Below are positions 38,251-45,778 of a DNA stretch of 45,778 bases, piece by piece. Source of the DNA: CAZJCK01 sp964544635 (lineage in GTDB: Bacteria; Zixibacteria; MSB-5A5; GN15; FEB-12); NCBI GenBank assembly GCA_964544635.1, contig CAZJCK010000023.1:1-45778 (forward strand). The letters run 5' to 3'. The translations under genes were made by a program, and so were the position numbers. The notes beneath the pieces are model-generated. The model was not told the DNA's origin, did no database searches, and saw only the letters and a list, made by a program, of their open reading frames with translations. Within the stretch, counting starts at the first letter, position 1. Each line of letters opens with the position of its first letter.

Positions 38251-40379
38251 CAGGCCATAGTCAGCTCGGTCAGCGTGGCCTTGATCTCGCGCAAATGGAA
38301 GGGCTTGTTGAGGATAGCGCGGATACCCCGAATCGCCACCTCGTTCTGGTCAAGCTGCGCACCCCAGCCGGTGATCATAGCTATGCCCATGTCGGGATAC
38401 TGCTGGTGGGCGGTACTGGCCAGCTCCAGACCGGACATGCCGGGCATGCCCAGATCGGTGATCATGACGTCGAACTGGTCGGTTTCGAGTACTTGGAGGG
38501 CTTTAAAGCCGTCCTCGCAGGTGACGATATCATGACCGTCGATTTTAAGCATCTCGCCAAGCACGTCGCGGATCTGCTCGTCGTCATCGACGACCAGCAC
38601 TTTCAGCTTCGATTTTGTAGAGGTCTTGCGCGAGATCTCGGTGATCTCGGAATCGGCTGACGGCTTGTCGAACCGGATGACGAATTCGGTGCCGGTTTCA
38701 GGATTGCAGTTGAAAGTCAGATTGCCGCCGTGACGGGTGACAATACCGTGAACAATCGACAGCCCAAGGCCGGCGGCCTTGGTCGAAGTCTTCTTCGTGG
38801 AAAAGAAGGGATTGAAGATGCGGTTGCGGGCCTTGTCCGGCACGCCGGTGCCGAAGTCACGCACGGTCAGGTTGATGTGGCGGTCGTCACTGGTCAGTTC
38901 GACCTCGACACTGCTGTCTTCGGGGGCATGTTCGACGGCATTATCGAGCAGCTTGTCGAGGGCGGTGGCGAGGTCCTCTTCGCAGCCGGCGATGACCAGC
39001 TCGGTATCTTCAAGTCGGGAGGAAATCTTCACGCGGCGTTCGTCGGCCTGCAGTTGCCAGGCCGCGCGGTCGTTCCTCAAGCTGGTTTCGACGACATGGC
39101 GAAGGTCGATCTGCGAGAGTTTCTTGTACCGGGCCGAGGTAGTGAATTCCTGGATACGCCGGACGGTTTCGGCGCCGTTGAGCATCTGGTCCTCGATCGC
39201 GCCGAGGGCATCGGCCACCTGCGGATCGGTGATCCGGGTTTGCAGGATCTGAATTCGCCCGACCACGCCACCGATGAGATTGTTGAATTCGTGGGCGACC
39301 CCCGACGTCATGTCGGCAAGGGCAGCAAGGGTTTCGACATTGGCCATCTTCTCGGCCGACCCTTTGAGCTGCCGGTTGGCATGGCGCAGACTGCGGATCA
39401 ACAGGGCGTTGCGCAGCATCACCTCGGCGAACATGGCATAGACGGCCATCAGCTCGATGTCGGTGCGGTTGAAGGAGCTGCGTCGGCGGTTCCAGAGGAT
39501 GATGACAAAGGTGCGATCTTTATCGGCCCGGATGACGAGCGCTACCGAGGCGCCAAGTTCACCACTGAAGCGCCACGAGAGGTCGATGACCCGCTGCTCG
39601 CCGCGACGATCGGCCCGGTCAATCTGGCCGTCGAGCAGCTCGATCATACTTTCGATGACGGCGTTGCCGGGCGGAGTGGCGCCGAGTGTCTCCCCTGCTT
39701 TCAATCGTCCGGTGAGACTGTCGGATGTCAGAAGGCAGCAACCGTCGGCATCGACGATGGTCAGGGTGCGCCGCACCAGGGCTGAAACGAGATCCTTGAA
39801 GCGCTCCTGCTTGACCGGCAGCTCATAGACCGAAAGCAGTTCGGAGAGACGGATGGAGTAGCTGTCGTCGGTGCGGATGTCGGAGAAGGTTGAAATGACA
39901 CCGAAGATGATGTCGCCAACAACCGCCAACTGGGGTCCCAGGACACGATCGTTGAACGTTGGACGGCGCTGCCAGAAGCCGACGATCACGCCGCGGTACA
40001 ACCCCTGGTGATAGAGCGGGTACTGGTAGGTCCAGTAGAGCTTATTCTGGACTGCGAACTTGTCGGTGAGGGCGCCGATTTGCGGGTCGCCGACCGAATC
40101 GGAGACGCGGCGGAGGTGCTGCACAGGTTCGGCGGTGTGGTCGGACCAGGCCTGCTCGAGGGCGGCGAGATTCTCGATGCTCCGTCCCATCGAGCAATGG
40201 TAGCCGATCGGTATCAGGTGGTCGCCGGAATCGTGCTTGATGAAAATGGCAAGAAAGTCGGCCTCGAGAACCCGGGCGGAGAGCTCGCAGGCGGCATCCA
40301 CCAGGGCGACTACCTTGTCGAGTTTGCGACCGAGACTCGCCTGGTAGTAGCGACTGATCAGGTTGGCAGATTCGGTCAT
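38250..40379 (-). CDS. Hybrid sensor histidine kinase with N-terminal GAF-like regions and C-terminal receiver
   Basis: A 709-residue cytoplasmic kinase without a membrane segment. Residues 20-170 and 190-335 look like two GAF-type sensory domains. The dimerisation domain has the phosphorylated H363 in SGVAHEFNNLIGG, in the HxFNN form typical of NtrB-like and hybrid kinases. The ATPase has the N box LLDNAVEHA (N480), RDFGTGVPD and AAGLGLSIVHGI, all intact. A receiver follows from about residue 592 (VLVVDDDEQIRDVL) with phospho-acceptor D642 in MITDLGMPG, then MITGWG and LNKPF. So it can autophosphorylate and pass phosphate to its own receiver. The ATG overlaps the stop of the degenerate kinase gene by 4 bp. 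No response regulator with a DNA-binding domain is next to it. Confidence 0.93.
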   Translation of the reverse strand: MTESANLISRYYQASLGRKLDKVVALVDAACELSARVLEADFLAIFIKHDSGDHLIPIGYHCSMGRSIENLAALEQAWSDHTAEPVQHLRRVSDSVGDPQIGALTDKFAVQNKLYWTYQYPLYHQGLYRGVIVGFWQRRPTFNDRVLGPQLAVVGDIIFGVISTFSDIRTDDSYSIRLSELLSVYELPVKQERFKDLVSALVRRTLTIVDADGCCLLTSDSLTGRLKAGETLGATPPGNAVIESMIELLDGQIDRADRRGEQRVIDLSWRFSGELGASVALVIRADKDRTFVIILWNRRRSSFNRTDIELMAVYAMFAEVMLRNALLIRSLRHANRQLKGSAEKMANVETLAALADMTSGVAHEFNNLIGGVVGRIQILQTRITDPQVADALGAIEDQMLNGAETVRRIQEFTTSARYKKLSQIDLRHVVETSLRNDRAAWQLQADERRVKISSRLEDTELVIAGCEEDLATALDKLLDNAVEHAPEDSSVEVELTSDDRHINLTVRDFGTGVPDKARNRIFNPFFSTKKTSTKAAGLGLSIVHGIVTRHGGNLTFNCNPETGTEFVIRFDKPSADSEITEISRKTSTKSKLKVLVVDDDEQIRDVLGEMLKIDGHDIVTCEDGFKALQVLETDQFDVMITDLGMPGMSGLELASTAHQQYPDMGIAMITGWGAQLDQNEVAIRGIRAILNKPFHLREIKATLTELTMA

Positions 40380-42526
40380 CCCCGTTCCTCGAGCTGGTCG
40401 CGATGTTGTGATACGGCCGCAGCCGAACGATCGTCGTCGGTGTCGCCTGGAGTGAAGCCGATCCAGGTCTGGTCGTCGCCGCGATCGTTGTACAGGACTT
40501 CAATGCGACTCAAACCGATACGTCCGCTCAAGCGATCGGGAGCATGATGAATGCTGTCGGGGAATATTCGATCGAGAACGTCGGCCGTACTGCAATGACC
40601 GATCACGGCACGGTTGAAGACGACAGCGAGGCGACGGCGATCATCGACCGGCTGCACCGCCAGGCCGATGGTACCGGAGCAGATGGCTTCGTCGAGGATG
40701 GCCATCAGCACGGGGAGGATATGGTCGAGGACGTCGGCAAAGTTAAAAATAGAGTTGCCGGGGTCGAGCTCGCGTGTTTCGAAGCGAAGGCTTATCCCCT
40801 TGCCAACCTCGATCTGCTTGAGGTAGCCATGCAGCAGGTCGGGGATTGATCGCGCTAATTCGCGTACCGGTACCAGTCGTTCGCGCAGGGCGTATTCGAA
40901 AGCACAGACCTCGCGCAGCTGGTTAAGATGGCGCGACAGTTGGTCGATCGTTCGGTTCATGCTCCCGACGTTCTTGTGGGCGCGCCGGCCGGTTTCGGTA
41001 TCGAACTTCGACAGTTCCGCCTCGACAATCTCGGCGTGACCCAGCACTACCGATAACAGTTGCATGATATCGTGGAAGTAGCCGGTGGCGAGTTTCGAGA
41101 TGGTGCGGAAGCGTGGCGCCAGCGGGGATGAATCGACGGCATGACGGCCGACCGGCAGGGTCTGGCGATCGGCATGTGACTGCAGCCGAAGTGACAGCCC
41201 AATAAATGCGGCCGAAGTGTCAAATATATCACGGGCCGTCAGGAGGTAACCGCCGGACTCAGGCAAACCGAAGGCGACCACACCATAGCGACCGTCCGGC
41301 AGCATGAAGCGACACGACAGCTCTGACCGGACGTTGTCGAGGTAGTAGCCGCGGGCAAACTGCTTGTTCGACAGGTTGGCGGCACAGTCGTCGCAGAAGG
41401 ATGTGCCGACGGTCTCGGCCTCCTCGCGCCGTTCGGTATCCAGCACCGTCTCGTCCCGGTGCTCGATGATGGTCTCAGCCCGGGGGCGGCGGCAGACGAC
41501 AATCGACGGTGTGTCGGGCAGGGCCAGGACGAGGCGCGACAGCCCGAGCTGCCGGTTCAGCAAAATGAACAACTCACGCACAACCGTATCGGTGGCGGCC
41601 GGGTTGCCGCTGCCCAGCCGGTAGAACAGCTGCATAAGGGCGGCGGAACTGGAAAACTGGCTTTCGTGGAGGACCGCGCCAAGTTCGGCGATTCGTTCCA
41701 GTCGCCGTGCCGTCTGGTAGCTGATATCGCCGGACGTTGCGACCACGAAGAGAAACTCAGAGCGCGAAGATCGTACACCGGGATGGACGAAGACCACGTT
41801 GGGCACGGTGTCAAGAAAGGCCGGGAAGCCGGGCAACAGGTCGCCCGGGATGAAGTGCCGCCGTCGACGCATCGCTTCGGTCCAGTTACGGGCGGTCGAG
41901 AGGCTGAGATCGCGCGGCAGGTATTCGCTCAGGCCGATGTCGCCGACGGCGACACGAAGTCGGAAGATACCCTCGGCATCGAAATAGATGCCGCCCAGGC
42001 CCCGCTCCAAACCGTCGGTCATGTAATCAAGCAGGTTCTTCCCGAACTGCTCGAAGTCGGGATTGCGACGGAAGAGACGGGCAACGAAATCGGTCGCCGG
42101 GTCGTCCGGTTCCTCGAACTGCCGCTCTCCCCAGCGCAGCAGGGTGCCGAGGAGTTGCGCATTGTGCTCACGATCTCCGGGCGCGTAGGTTCCGCTCCTG
42201 CTCACAATTACGGCGTGCACCTGGCGCCGCAGCAGGATCGGGTATACCGACCAATGATCGATGGAAATGGGTGACCGTCCGATCCAGGAGCCTTCTTCAC
42301 TGCTGGCCTCGACAATGAGACTCTGGCGTACAGCGGAGAGCAAGTCCTCGGGCAGGTAGAGCCAGCTGCCGTCGAACTTCTGGCGTCCATCCTGTTCGAC
42401 CCGTCGAAAGAACTGGGGTAGCCCGCGACAGACATACAGCGCCACACCGTCGGGCAGTCTAATGTTGTCGAGCGGCGCCACCAGGTCGGTAGCCTGTTCG
42501 CCACTCAAGCTGCGCATAGTATCCAT
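40376..42526 (-). CDS. Degenerate histidine-kinase-like protein with GAF-like sensory regions
   Basis: A 716-residue cytoplasmic protein related in layout to the hybrid kinase downstream. The first about 460 residues are probably GAF-like modules; a CxxC (FCDDC, residues 378-381) stands in the second. YFHDIMQLLSVVLGHAEIVE at 483-502 mirrors the H box of histidine kinases, with H485 in the phospho-acceptor place. Where the ATPase domain should follow, the N box is lost (LPVLMAILDEAICSG, no N-A pair) and no G box is visible. It could be a pseudokinase that dimerises with or accepts phosphate from the hybrid kinase. It ends in a 4-bp overlap with that gene. M4 (42517) is an alternative start. 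Confidence 0.7.
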   Translation of the reverse strand: MDTMRSLSGEQATDLVAPLDNIRLPDGVALYVCRGLPQFFRRVEQDGRQKFDGSWLYLPEDLLSAVRQSLIVEASSEEGSWIGRSPISIDHWSVYPILLRRQVHAVIVSRSGTYAPGDREHNAQLLGTLLRWGERQFEEPDDPATDFVARLFRRNPDFEQFGKNLLDYMTDGLERGLGGIYFDAEGIFRLRVAVGDIGLSEYLPRDLSLSTARNWTEAMRRRRHFIPGDLLPGFPAFLDTVPNVVFVHPGVRSSRSEFLFVVATSGDISYQTARRLERIAELGAVLHESQFSSSAALMQLFYRLGSGNPAATDTVVRELFILLNRQLGLSRLVLALPDTPSIVVCRRPRAETIIEHRDETVLDTERREEAETVGTSFCDDCAANLSNKQFARGYYLDNVRSELSCRFMLPDGRYGVVAFGLPESGGYLLTARDIFDTSAAFIGLSLRLQSHADRQTLPVGRHAVDSSPLAPRFRTISKLATGYFHDIMQLLSVVLGHAEIVEAELSKFDTETGRRAHKNVGSMNRTIDQLSRHLNQLREVCAFEYALRERLVPVRELARSIPDLLHGYLKQIEVGKGISLRFETRELDPGNSIFNFADVLDHILPVLMAILDEAICSGTIGLAVQPVDDRRRLAVVFNRAVIGHCSTADVLDRIFPDSIHHAPDRLSGRIGLSRIEVLYNDRGDDQTWIGFTPGDTDDDRSAAAVSQHRDQLEERG

Positions 42527-42562
42527 GTCGTGTCCAGCTGTCCTTGCAGCTCTGGTGTCGGT

Positions 42563-44518
42563 CTATTGTTCCATCAGGCCGGCGTGATCAATGACTGCCG
42601 GCCGCTCGGTACGGCGCACGGCCAACTCCCCCGACTCGATCTGCCTGAGTACAGTCAGGTACGATAGCGACGAGTCGGAGTTGGAGTCGGTGACGTCGGT
42701 CGAGGCGGCAGTCGGCTTTGCAACCGCGCCGGCGAGGCAGGCGGCAATGGCCTCGGCGAACGTAATGTCGGCGGCGGAGAGATGGCTGCGCGTGTGTTCG
42801 CGTTGTTCAGCGATACTTATCACGCCAACAGCCTGGTTGTGTCGTACGATCGGGACGAGCACGGCCGAGCCAAGGGTTGCGGTGAGCGCCTGGCGGGCCT
42901 CCGATTCTTCCATCCGTTGTTCGGCTATCAACTGGTTGACCTGCTGGGTCCGTCCGGTTTCACGAACCATCCGGTGCAACGGCATGAGTGACAGGATCAT
43001 GGCGCCGTTGGCCGGTGTAATCGAGTCGGTATCGTGCTTGACAGTGAGGGCCTGCGAAGTAAGAAACTGACCGTCGTCGTCAAATGTCGCTATCCGTACC
43101 ATGCTGCACTCGAGGTTTTCCGCCAGCATGACGGCCGCTCGCTGGAACAGGTTGCCACCGGAAGCGGCGGTCAGGCGACGAAGGAAACTGGTTACTTTGG
43201 CGAGGCGGTCGGTCTGCAGGGTAGTTTGCAGGCGGAAATGTTCGCTTTGCAGAACGGTCGCAACCGGGTGAGCGGCGGCACTCAGGATCGATCGACGGGC
43301 TGTGGTCATGCCGCTGCTGGTATCGACAGCAACCGTCACCACCGCCTGCACCTGTTCGCGGACGACGATCGGCAGGAGCATGGCACAGCCGGGATTCTCG
43401 CCGGCAATAAACGGCGTGATCCAGTCCGGTTGCCCGGAGTTGGATGCGCGGATGGTCAAGGGGCGACCGTCTTCGAACAGCGCCTGCAACGTATCGTCGG
43501 TCAGGTCGGGACAGATGTTCTTTTCCTGCAGGATGGCGTCGTTCGACGATACCGTCATGCGCTGGTGTCCCGGCCAGTGCTGTGGCAGGGTCAGGCTGAC
43601 CAGCGAAACCGGTTCGCGTTGCAGGATGATACGGGCAAGCGAAACAAAGTTCTCCGACAGCGACCGGGTCGGATCGATGGCGGTCATCATGGCGGTCTGC
43701 AGTTGTTCGCGGCGACGGCGATAGTCGGTTTCGATAGTCAGGCGCTGCGACGTGATGTGGTTGCTGATGAGGCGGCCGACCTGCTGCACGGTGGCTGCGG
43801 CGGCAACAGCGTCACGGCTGATCGCTTCATCCCACAAGAGAAAGAAACCGACCGCGCGGTTGGCGACATGGAGCGGGACGACCGCGTCGGGATGGCGTAC
43901 GGTGTCCGGTGGCGACACCAGGAGGGCAGACGGGTCGGTCGAGTCGGCGCTGACGAGATTGTCGAGCGCTGCGCTGCTGAACTTGAGATCGTCGGTGTTG
44001 AGCTCGGTGCCGGTGCTGCTGTATGAGGCCACCAGGCGAGTTTCCCCGGTGCGCTGCGAGATGGTGAAAGCGGCAATCCGTGAGTACGGCAAGTGCTGTT
44101 CGATGAAGCGAACAGCTGCCGACAGGACGGCGTCGGTGCGACTGTCGGTAGCCAGAAACCGACTCATCTTGTTGACAACCTCCATCCGCTCGGTGCGACG
44201 CTGCAGCGCTTCTTTTTGCAGTCGCGAAACGGGCAGCCAGTGGGAAACGCCGCTGACGAGCATTACGGTGCCGACCATAGCCGCCACCCAGAGTATGAAC
44301 CCGGCAACGGCGCGATCACCGATGACCGGAATGGTATCGAGCATACCGGAGCCGACGAAGAGGTTGGCGACCGACATGGCGGCGAGCACGACAGCACCGT
44401 TGGCCATCCGGTTGTAGGCGGACAGTTCGTGGGCGTCGACCTTCTTTCTCAGGTAATGAATGAGAATGAGCGTAACCAGGAAAAAGAGGGCCAGTCCGGT
44501 ATTGAATATCTCGGTCAT
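42563..44518 (-). CDS. Membrane GAF-domain protein, sensory
   Basis: A 651-residue protein. Three hydrophobic helices (about residues 4-22, 40-58 and 66-92) form an N-terminal membrane unit. A short coiled segment (KEALQRRTERMEVVNKMSRF) leads to three successive GAF-type regions: about 112-260 (AVRFIEQHLPYSRIAAFTIS), 280-425 (GCAMLLPIVVREQVQAVVTV) and 440-610 (AVLVPIVRHNQAVGVISIAE). No kinase, cyclase or output domain follows, so it must act through a partner; the two kinase-like genes downstream are the obvious candidates. GAAGGAG lies six bases before the ATG. The 5' region 44519-44783 separates it from the divergent lipoprotein gene. Confidence 0.82.
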   Translation of the reverse strand: MTEIFNTGLALFFLVTLILIHYLRKKVDAHELSAYNRMANGAVVLAAMSVANLFVGSGMLDTIPVIGDRAVAGFILWVAAMVGTVMLVSGVSHWLPVSRLQKEALQRRTERMEVVNKMSRFLATDSRTDAVLSAAVRFIEQHLPYSRIAAFTISQRTGETRLVASYSSTGTELNTDDLKFSSAALDNLVSADSTDPSALLVSPPDTVRHPDAVVPLHVANRAVGFFLLWDEAISRDAVAAAATVQQVGRLISNHITSQRLTIETDYRRRREQLQTAMMTAIDPTRSLSENFVSLARIILQREPVSLVSLTLPQHWPGHQRMTVSSNDAILQEKNICPDLTDDTLQALFEDGRPLTIRASNSGQPDWITPFIAGENPGCAMLLPIVVREQVQAVVTVAVDTSSGMTTARRSILSAAAHPVATVLQSEHFRLQTTLQTDRLAKVTSFLRRLTAASGGNLFQRAAVMLAENLECSMVRIATFDDDGQFLTSQALTVKHDTDSITPANGAMILSLMPLHRMVRETGRTQQVNQLIAEQRMEESEARQALTATLGSAVLVPIVRHNQAVGVISIAEQREHTRSHLSAADITFAEAIAACLAGAVAKPTAASTDVTDSNSDSSLSYLTVLRQIESGELAVRRTERPAVIDHAGLMEQ

Positions 44519-44713
44519 GAAATGCTCCTTCGCGCTATCCCGTTGCCGTCACGAAGATTATCGGCAGTTAGTGCGATTGACTTAGCCTCTAATGCCTCCC
44601 GCCTATACCTGTGGCGTAAATCCGATTGTTTTGACTTACGTCAAGTCGCCGGCCGCCCTTCAATGGTCAGTTAATACGTTGGTCGGAAGCGACTTACGCC
44701 TCGTCAATCGAGA

Positions 44714-44729
44714 CGGCATTGTCATTGCA
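44714..44729 (+). promoter_or_regulatory. Second sigma-54-like -24/-12 element
   Basis: CGGCAT (44714-44719), five bases, TTGCA (44725-44729): the invariant GG and GC are spaced by ten bases as required, and only the outer bases of the -24 box differ from TGGCAC. The GC ends 56 bp before the lipoprotein ATG; the equivalent distance at 3745 to 3800 is 55 bp. The rest of the intergenic region 44519-44783 shows a short TTGAC/GTCAA inverted repeat near 44632-44643 and nothing else clear. Confidence 0.45.
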
Positions 44730-44783
44730 GCAGAGGGGGCTGGCAATAAACGTTTCACACCCACTGAAGAATTGGGGAGGCAT

Positions 44784-45581
44784 ATGAATAAGTCTCGATT
44801 TGGCGCACTGGGCACAGTCTGTCTTGCGCTGATCATGGCGGTCATGGTCGGTTGTTCTGGCGACGATGCCATTGTGGCCGATCTGCCGGATGGAGCGCAA
44901 TCTTCGGCGACGTCGGCGTACTTTCCGGTGGCCGACGGTTATACCACAGTTTACCAGGTAACCAATAACGGTTCTACCGACTTGGTTCGGTTTGAGATCG
45001 ACGGTCGGGCGCCGCAACCGCATGGCGATAAGTGGCTGTTCGTGGCGACGTTACCGAGCGGCGCCAGGGATACATCGTTCATCAAAGTGACCAGCCAGGC
45101 GGTGTACCACTACGACCACACCAGCAGTGATCCGGAAACAATCCTGCAGGCGCCCCTGCGGGTCGGTCACAGCTGGCAGCGTTTTGGTATCAGCAGCCCC
45201 GAGGCTGAAGTGCAGGAAGATTCGCTGGGCTTTTCGCTGGGGGAGCTGTCGGATCTGTTGAAGGGAGACGGTACCGCCACCACCCTGGGCGATTACAACT
45301 TTGAAGGTTACAAGCCGGACGACGATCGGTATGCCGGTAAGACCTTCCCCACCGAGGGTCGCCTGGAGATGCGCATTCAAAATGAAGAACAGCTCGTGCT
45401 GAGCAACGGCAGACATTACAGCTATGTGTTGCGTTTAAGCAACGTGCAGGCGAGCGGCGTGGCCAACTACTATTGGTATGCGCCGGGTGTCGGTCTGGTG
45501 CGCTATGCGTTGGGAGCGACAACGTACACGTATCCCAACGCGCCGATTGTCGGTGAGCTTGTTGAGTTTGGAACCAAGTAG
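44784..45581 (+). CDS. Lipoprotein of unknown function
   Basis: A 265-residue lipoprotein. The signal peptide ends in LALIMAVMVGC, a good lipobox, giving acylation at the cysteine and export. The mature part (YFPVADGYTTVYQV near the start, then beta-rich sequence with TETRY-poor, acidic composition) resembles single-domain beta-sandwich surface lipoproteins of FCB bacteria, with a repeated V-G-x-S/W and YWYAPGVGLVRYALG near the end. The start at ATG 44784 is set by GGGGAGG immediately upstream; upstream in-frame extension to 44592 is not signal-like. It is divergent from the sensory operon, 265 bp away. Function unknown. Confidence 0.8.
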   Translation: MNKSRFGALGTVCLALIMAVMVGCSGDDAIVADLPDGAQSSATSAYFPVADGYTTVYQVTNNGSTDLVRFEIDGRAPQPHGDKWLFVATLPSGARDTSFIKVTSQAVYHYDHTSSDPETILQAPLRVGHSWQRFGISSPEAEVQEDSLGFSLGELSDLLKGDGTATTLGDYNFEGYKPDDDRYAGKTFPTEGRLEMRIQNEEQLVLSNGRHYSYVLRLSNVQASGVANYYWYAPGVGLVRYALGATTYTYPNAPIVGELVEFGTK

Positions 45582-45595
45582 TTTGAGCGGTTGAG

Positions 45596-45633
45596 GGGTG
45601 CCCCACTGCACGATTAAGCGCAGTGGGGTACCC
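45596..45633. terminator. Long hairpin after the lipoprotein gene
   Basis: GGGTGCCCCACTGC (45596-45609) pairs with GCAGTGGGGTACCC (45620-45633) in a 14-base stem with one G-U pair and a ten-base loop. It begins 15 bp past the stop codon. The following bases (GAAAGTTTTCG) hold only four T in a row, so it may be an inefficient terminator or a copy of an intergenic repeat. Confidence 0.45.
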
Positions 45634-45660
45634 GAAAGTTTTCGTAGCGCAGATCTCGGA

Positions 45661-45678
45661 GTCAGGTTGTGGCCTGAC
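45661..45678. repeat. Short inverted repeat
   Basis: GTCAGG (45661-45666) and CCTGAC (45673-45678) flank TTGTGG. It lies in the gene-free interval 45634-45731 between two larger hairpins; no gene is visible there. Confidence 0.4.
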
Positions 45679-45730
45679 AGAGAGGTCGGCGCTTCTCTTT
45701 ATTACAATTTCCTTGAAGAAGAAGAATCTG

Positions 45731-45778
45731 GATCCCGGATCTCCGTCCCGCCTTCGGCGGGACTGCGTCCGGGATGAC
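45731..45778. repeat. Nested palindromic intergenic repeat at the window end
   Basis: An outer pair ATCCCGGA (45732-45739) with TCCGGGAT (45768-45775) encloses an inner hairpin GTCCCGCC (45745-45752) with GGCGGGAC (45756-45763) and a TTC loop. Sequences of the form GGATCCCGGA...TCCGGGATGAC are widespread interspersed palindromes in several bacterial groups. The copy reaches the window edge and may continue. Confidence 0.6.

Noticed and set aside
1..45778. CRISPR arrays, tRNA or rRNA genes, prophage genes
   Set aside because: No regularly spaced repeat array, no tRNA-like cloverleaf and no phage structural or integrase gene was seen; small or diverged RNA genes cannot be excluded by eye.

Overview
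The window is high-GC (near 60% by eye), densely coded bacterial DNA with a 100-N scaffold gap at 22753-22852, so it is probably part of a scaffolded draft or metagenome-assembled genome. Two membranes are implied: a secretin, an Omp85-type barrel, a PorV/FadL-like barrel, lipoproteins, and secreted proteases carrying either an FlgD-like C-terminal sorting domain (YPNPFNP signature) or dockerin-like repeats (GDVNCDDAVDPIDM). That mix, with a DUF2723 membrane glycosyltransferase and an MXAN_6640-type protease, suggests an FCB-superphylum bacterium. Candidate phylum Zixibacteria would fit, but this is an inference from gene style, not a database result.

Layout. 1-164: repeat-rich edge (IS-end-like direct repeats, two REP-like hairpins). 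165-1997 (-): a two-gene microcompartment remnant or satellite, a PduA-like shell protein and a CoA-acylating aldehyde dehydrogenase. 2068-3266 (-): a WYL regulator and a QueT-family transporter. 3267-3799: regulatory intergenic region with a perfect palindrome and a sigma-54-type -24/-12 element. 3800-8955 (+): a secreted module of an unknown anchored protein, an outer-membrane barrel and an M6 protease. 9058-13375 (-): a small zinc-ribbon protein, an MXAN_6640-like metalloprotease and an Omp85-family barrel. 13489-21411 (+): an eight-gene type IV pilus / type II secretion-like machine (ATPase, platform protein, two pilins, PilM-PilN fusion, PilO, PilP and secretin). 21412-22370 (-): a membrane rhodanese and a MauE/DoxX-like redox protein.

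22484-34078 (-): one or two long operons. A promoter near 34060 leads into DUF2723 and GT4 glycosyltransferases, an LPG-synthase-type flippase-like protein, a GT39-like transferase, a WbpB-like dehydrogenase, a WbpD-like acetyltransferase and a GT2 enzyme; together these look like surface glycan or glycoprotein assembly. Then come a membrane-anchored protein with three copies of an unrecognised 47-residue repeat, a protein consisting of little more than a sigma-70 region 4 helix-turn-helix, a gap, a 57-residue ORF and a strong terminator. 34126-38172 (-): the FMN-riboswitch-controlled riboflavin operon ribD-ribE-ribBA-ribH-nusB. 38250-44518 (-): a three-gene sensory operon (membrane GAF protein, degenerate histidine-kinase-like protein, hybrid histidine kinase). 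44784-45581 (+): a lipoprotein behind a second sigma-54-like element, followed by intergenic hairpin repeats to the window end.

The best candidates for something undescribed are the triple-repeat membrane protein coupled to a region-4-only sigma-like protein, the GAF/pseudokinase/hybrid-kinase triad, and the two sigma-54-type elements placed at nearly the same distance from the start codons of two cell-surface genes.
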